Source: Gemmobacter nectariphilus (lineage in GTDB: Bacteria; Pseudomonadota; Alphaproteobacteria; Rhodobacterales; Rhodobacteraceae). Taken from it: 64,000 bases of DNA. Shown in pieces: positions 62,869-64,000 of the stretch (position 1 is its first letter; every line of letters starts with the position of its first letter). The notes beneath the pieces are model-generated. The model saw nothing but the letters and a program-made list of their open reading frames with translations. It was not told where the DNA came from and searched no databases. The stretch covers positions 62,001-126,000 of the forward strand of contig DYMU01000003.1 of NCBI GenBank assembly GCA_020721445.1. The letters run 5' to 3'. A program made the translations under genes and the position numbers.

Positions 62869-63867
62869 TCAGCCCATGGCATGGCGGTTGGCGGCGGAAT
62901 AGGCGCCGGTCAGGTGGTGTTCCAACTGGCGTTCAATGTCGCCCAAAAGGCTGGAGGCGCCAAAGCGCATCAGATCGGGGCGCAGCCAGTCGTGACCCAA
63001 TTCATCCTTCATCAGCGCCAGATACAACAGCGCGTCCTTGGCCTTGGAGATGCCGCCTGCCGGCTTGTAGCCGACCGATGTGCCGGTGCGGTCAAGGTAG
63101 TCGCGGATGGCGCGGATCATGGTCAGGGTGACGGGCAGGGTGGCATTTACCGGCTCTTTCCCGGTCGAGGTCTTGATGAAATCGGCCCCCGCCATCATGC
63201 AGACCAAGGACGCACGAGCGACGTTGCGCAGGGTGCCAAGCTCACCCGTGGCCAGGATCGCCTTCACATGCGCCTCGCCACAGGCGGCGCGCATCTCGGC
63301 CATCTCGTCATAAAGTGCCTGCCAGTTGCCGGTCAGCACATGGCGGCGCGAGATGACGATGTCGATCTCGCGCGCGCCCGCCGCCACGCTTTCGCGGATT
63401 TCCTGCACCCGCAGGTGCCAAGGCGACAGACCCGCCGGAAAGCCGGTGGACACGGCGGCAACGGGGATGTGGCTGCCCTCCAGCGCGCGAACGGCGGTTT
63501 CCACCATGTCGTGGTAAACGCAGACCGCACCGACGGTCAGGCCCTGCACCCCCAGCGCCGCCAGCATTTCGGCGCGCACGGGGGCCCGCGCCTTGGCGCA
63601 CAGGCGTTGCACCCGACCCGGCGTGTCATCGCCCGCAAGCGTCGTCAGGTCGATCAGCGACACGGCCTTGCACAGCCAGGCCGCCTGCCAGTCCTTCTTG
63701 ATCGATCGCCTGCTGCCGATGCTGGCCGCGCGGCGCTCGATCGCCGAGGTATTGGCCTGCACCGATGCCACCCAGTCAAGGTCCAGCGCCATGCCGGGGT
63801 TGCGGGAATGGGTCAGTTGCGGAAGCTGCGTGGCCGTGGCGGGCAGGTCGGCGGTATGCGGGGTCAC
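62869..63867 (-). CDS. deoC: Deoxyribose-phosphate aldolase
   Basis: Class I aldolase of 332 residues that cleaves 2-deoxyribose 5-phosphate to glyceraldehyde 3-phosphate and acetaldehyde. The Schiff-base lysine is in ADFIKTSTGKEPVNATLPVT and the second conserved lysine in SVGYKPAGGISKAKDAL; IDLTTLAGDDTPGRVQRLC and AGAREIDIVISR are also typical. I chose GTG 63867 (VTPHTADLPATA), which gives the usual length before the conserved NPGMALDLDWV; ATG 63792 region (MALDLDW) is an alternative. The longer frame to 63945 is unlikely. Confidence 0.9.
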   Translation of the reverse strand: MTPHTADLPATATQLPQLTHSRNPGMALDLDWVASVQANTSAIERRAASIGSRRSIKKDWQAAWLCKAVSLIDLTTLAGDDTPGRVQRLCAKARAPVRAEMLAALGVQGLTVGAVCVYHDMVETAVRALEGSHIPVAAVSTGFPAGLSPWHLRVQEIRESVAAGAREIDIVISRRHVLTGNWQALYDEMAEMRAACGEAHVKAILATGELGTLRNVARASLVCMMAGADFIKTSTGKEPVNATLPVTLTMIRAIRDYLDRTGTSVGYKPAGGISKAKDALLYLALMKDELGHDWLRPDLMRFGASSLLGDIERQLEHHLTGAYSAANRHAMG

Positions 63868-64000
63868 GGGGCAAGCCCTTGGCTGGGAACGTTCGGCCGC
63901 AATGTGGCACGCCCGGCGCAACCGGGCAAGCCTGGCCCCGGGCATCCTTGACCCGATGGTCAGGTTTCAGCCGGGGTCGCGGTCGTTCAGCAAGGACGGG
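63868..64000. other. Window end, unresolved
   Basis: The last 133 bases contain no complete gene. On the minus strand a frame ending at 63966 (LLNDRDPG then stop) could be the end of a neighbouring gene; on the plus strand an ATG at 63957 could start one. The window stops before either can be judged. Confidence 0.3.

Overview
This window is about 64 kb of GC-rich chromosome from an alphaproteobacterium. It most likely comes from the family Rhodobacteraceae, a Rhodobacter-like or roseobacter-like lineage. The reasons are the ethylmalonyl-CoA pathway genes, Flp pilins with a G-AVTVDW processing motif, the mdh / mcl2 / mch / sdhCDAB order, and dense coding with frequent four-base stop/start overlaps. 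No species name can be given from the sequence alone. I saw no phage, transposon, plasmid or CRISPR signature; this is chromosomal core sequence.

Region 1 (1-3352) holds a guanine deaminase cut by the window edge, an MgtE magnesium channel and 5-formyl-THF cyclo-ligase. Region 2 (3422-15554, all minus strand) is a Tad/Flp pilus locus. In transcription order it has flp, a second divergent pilin, cpaB, the cpaC secretin, an OmpA-type lipoprotein, tadZ/cpaE, tadA, tadB, tadC, two TPR lipoproteins, the cpaA prepilin peptidase and an AAA+ ATPase. Hairpins after flp, after cpaB and after the OmpA lipoprotein gene suggest several transcription units. TadE/F/G are not in the window.

Region 3 (15910-22560) carries a lytic transglycosylase, the two subunits of a 3-oxoacid CoA-transferase, a META-domain protein, tRNA-Leu(UAA), malate dehydrogenase, a frameshifted TauE/SafE permease and a CsbD-like protein. 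Region 4 (22785-34609) is the metabolic centre: malyl-CoA thioesterase (mcl2), mesaconyl-CoA hydratase (mch), the sdh operon with two extra small lipoprotein genes between sdhA and sdhB, a BLUF photoreceptor, and divergent ethylmalonyl-CoA mutase (ecm) and crotonyl-CoA carboxylase/reductase (ccr). Together with scoAB, mdh and sdh these genes support assimilation of acetyl-CoA, acetoacetate or hydroxybutyrate without isocitrate lyase. The EMC pathway yields glyoxylate, malate and succinyl-CoA, which then pass through SDH and MDH.

Region 5 (34781-48416) contains a RecD-like helicase, a stand-alone RAM domain, a YgiC/YgiB-like pair, succinate-semialdehyde dehydrogenase, an alpha/beta hydrolase, a large OmpA-domain envelope protein, ubiA, rsmE and gshA. 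Region 6 (48651-53930) is a pyrB-led operon (pyrB, two small membrane-protein genes, a dihydroorotase homologue that has lost catalytic residues, plsY), followed by a cysteine-poor uracil-DNA glycosylase and moaB. Region 7 (54020-63867) has an RND efflux pair, a DsbD N-domain-like protein, YqgE, a two-domain ALDH16-type aldehyde dehydrogenase and deoC.

The observations most worth checking are: the dihydroorotase pseudoenzyme in the pyr operon; matched 11-bp elements and near-identical leaders in the divergent ecm/ccr region; paired palindromes upstream of sdhC; a dispersed intergenic element with core GGGTATTT..GCCAAGAGGAA; and the single-base frameshift in the TauE/SafE gene.
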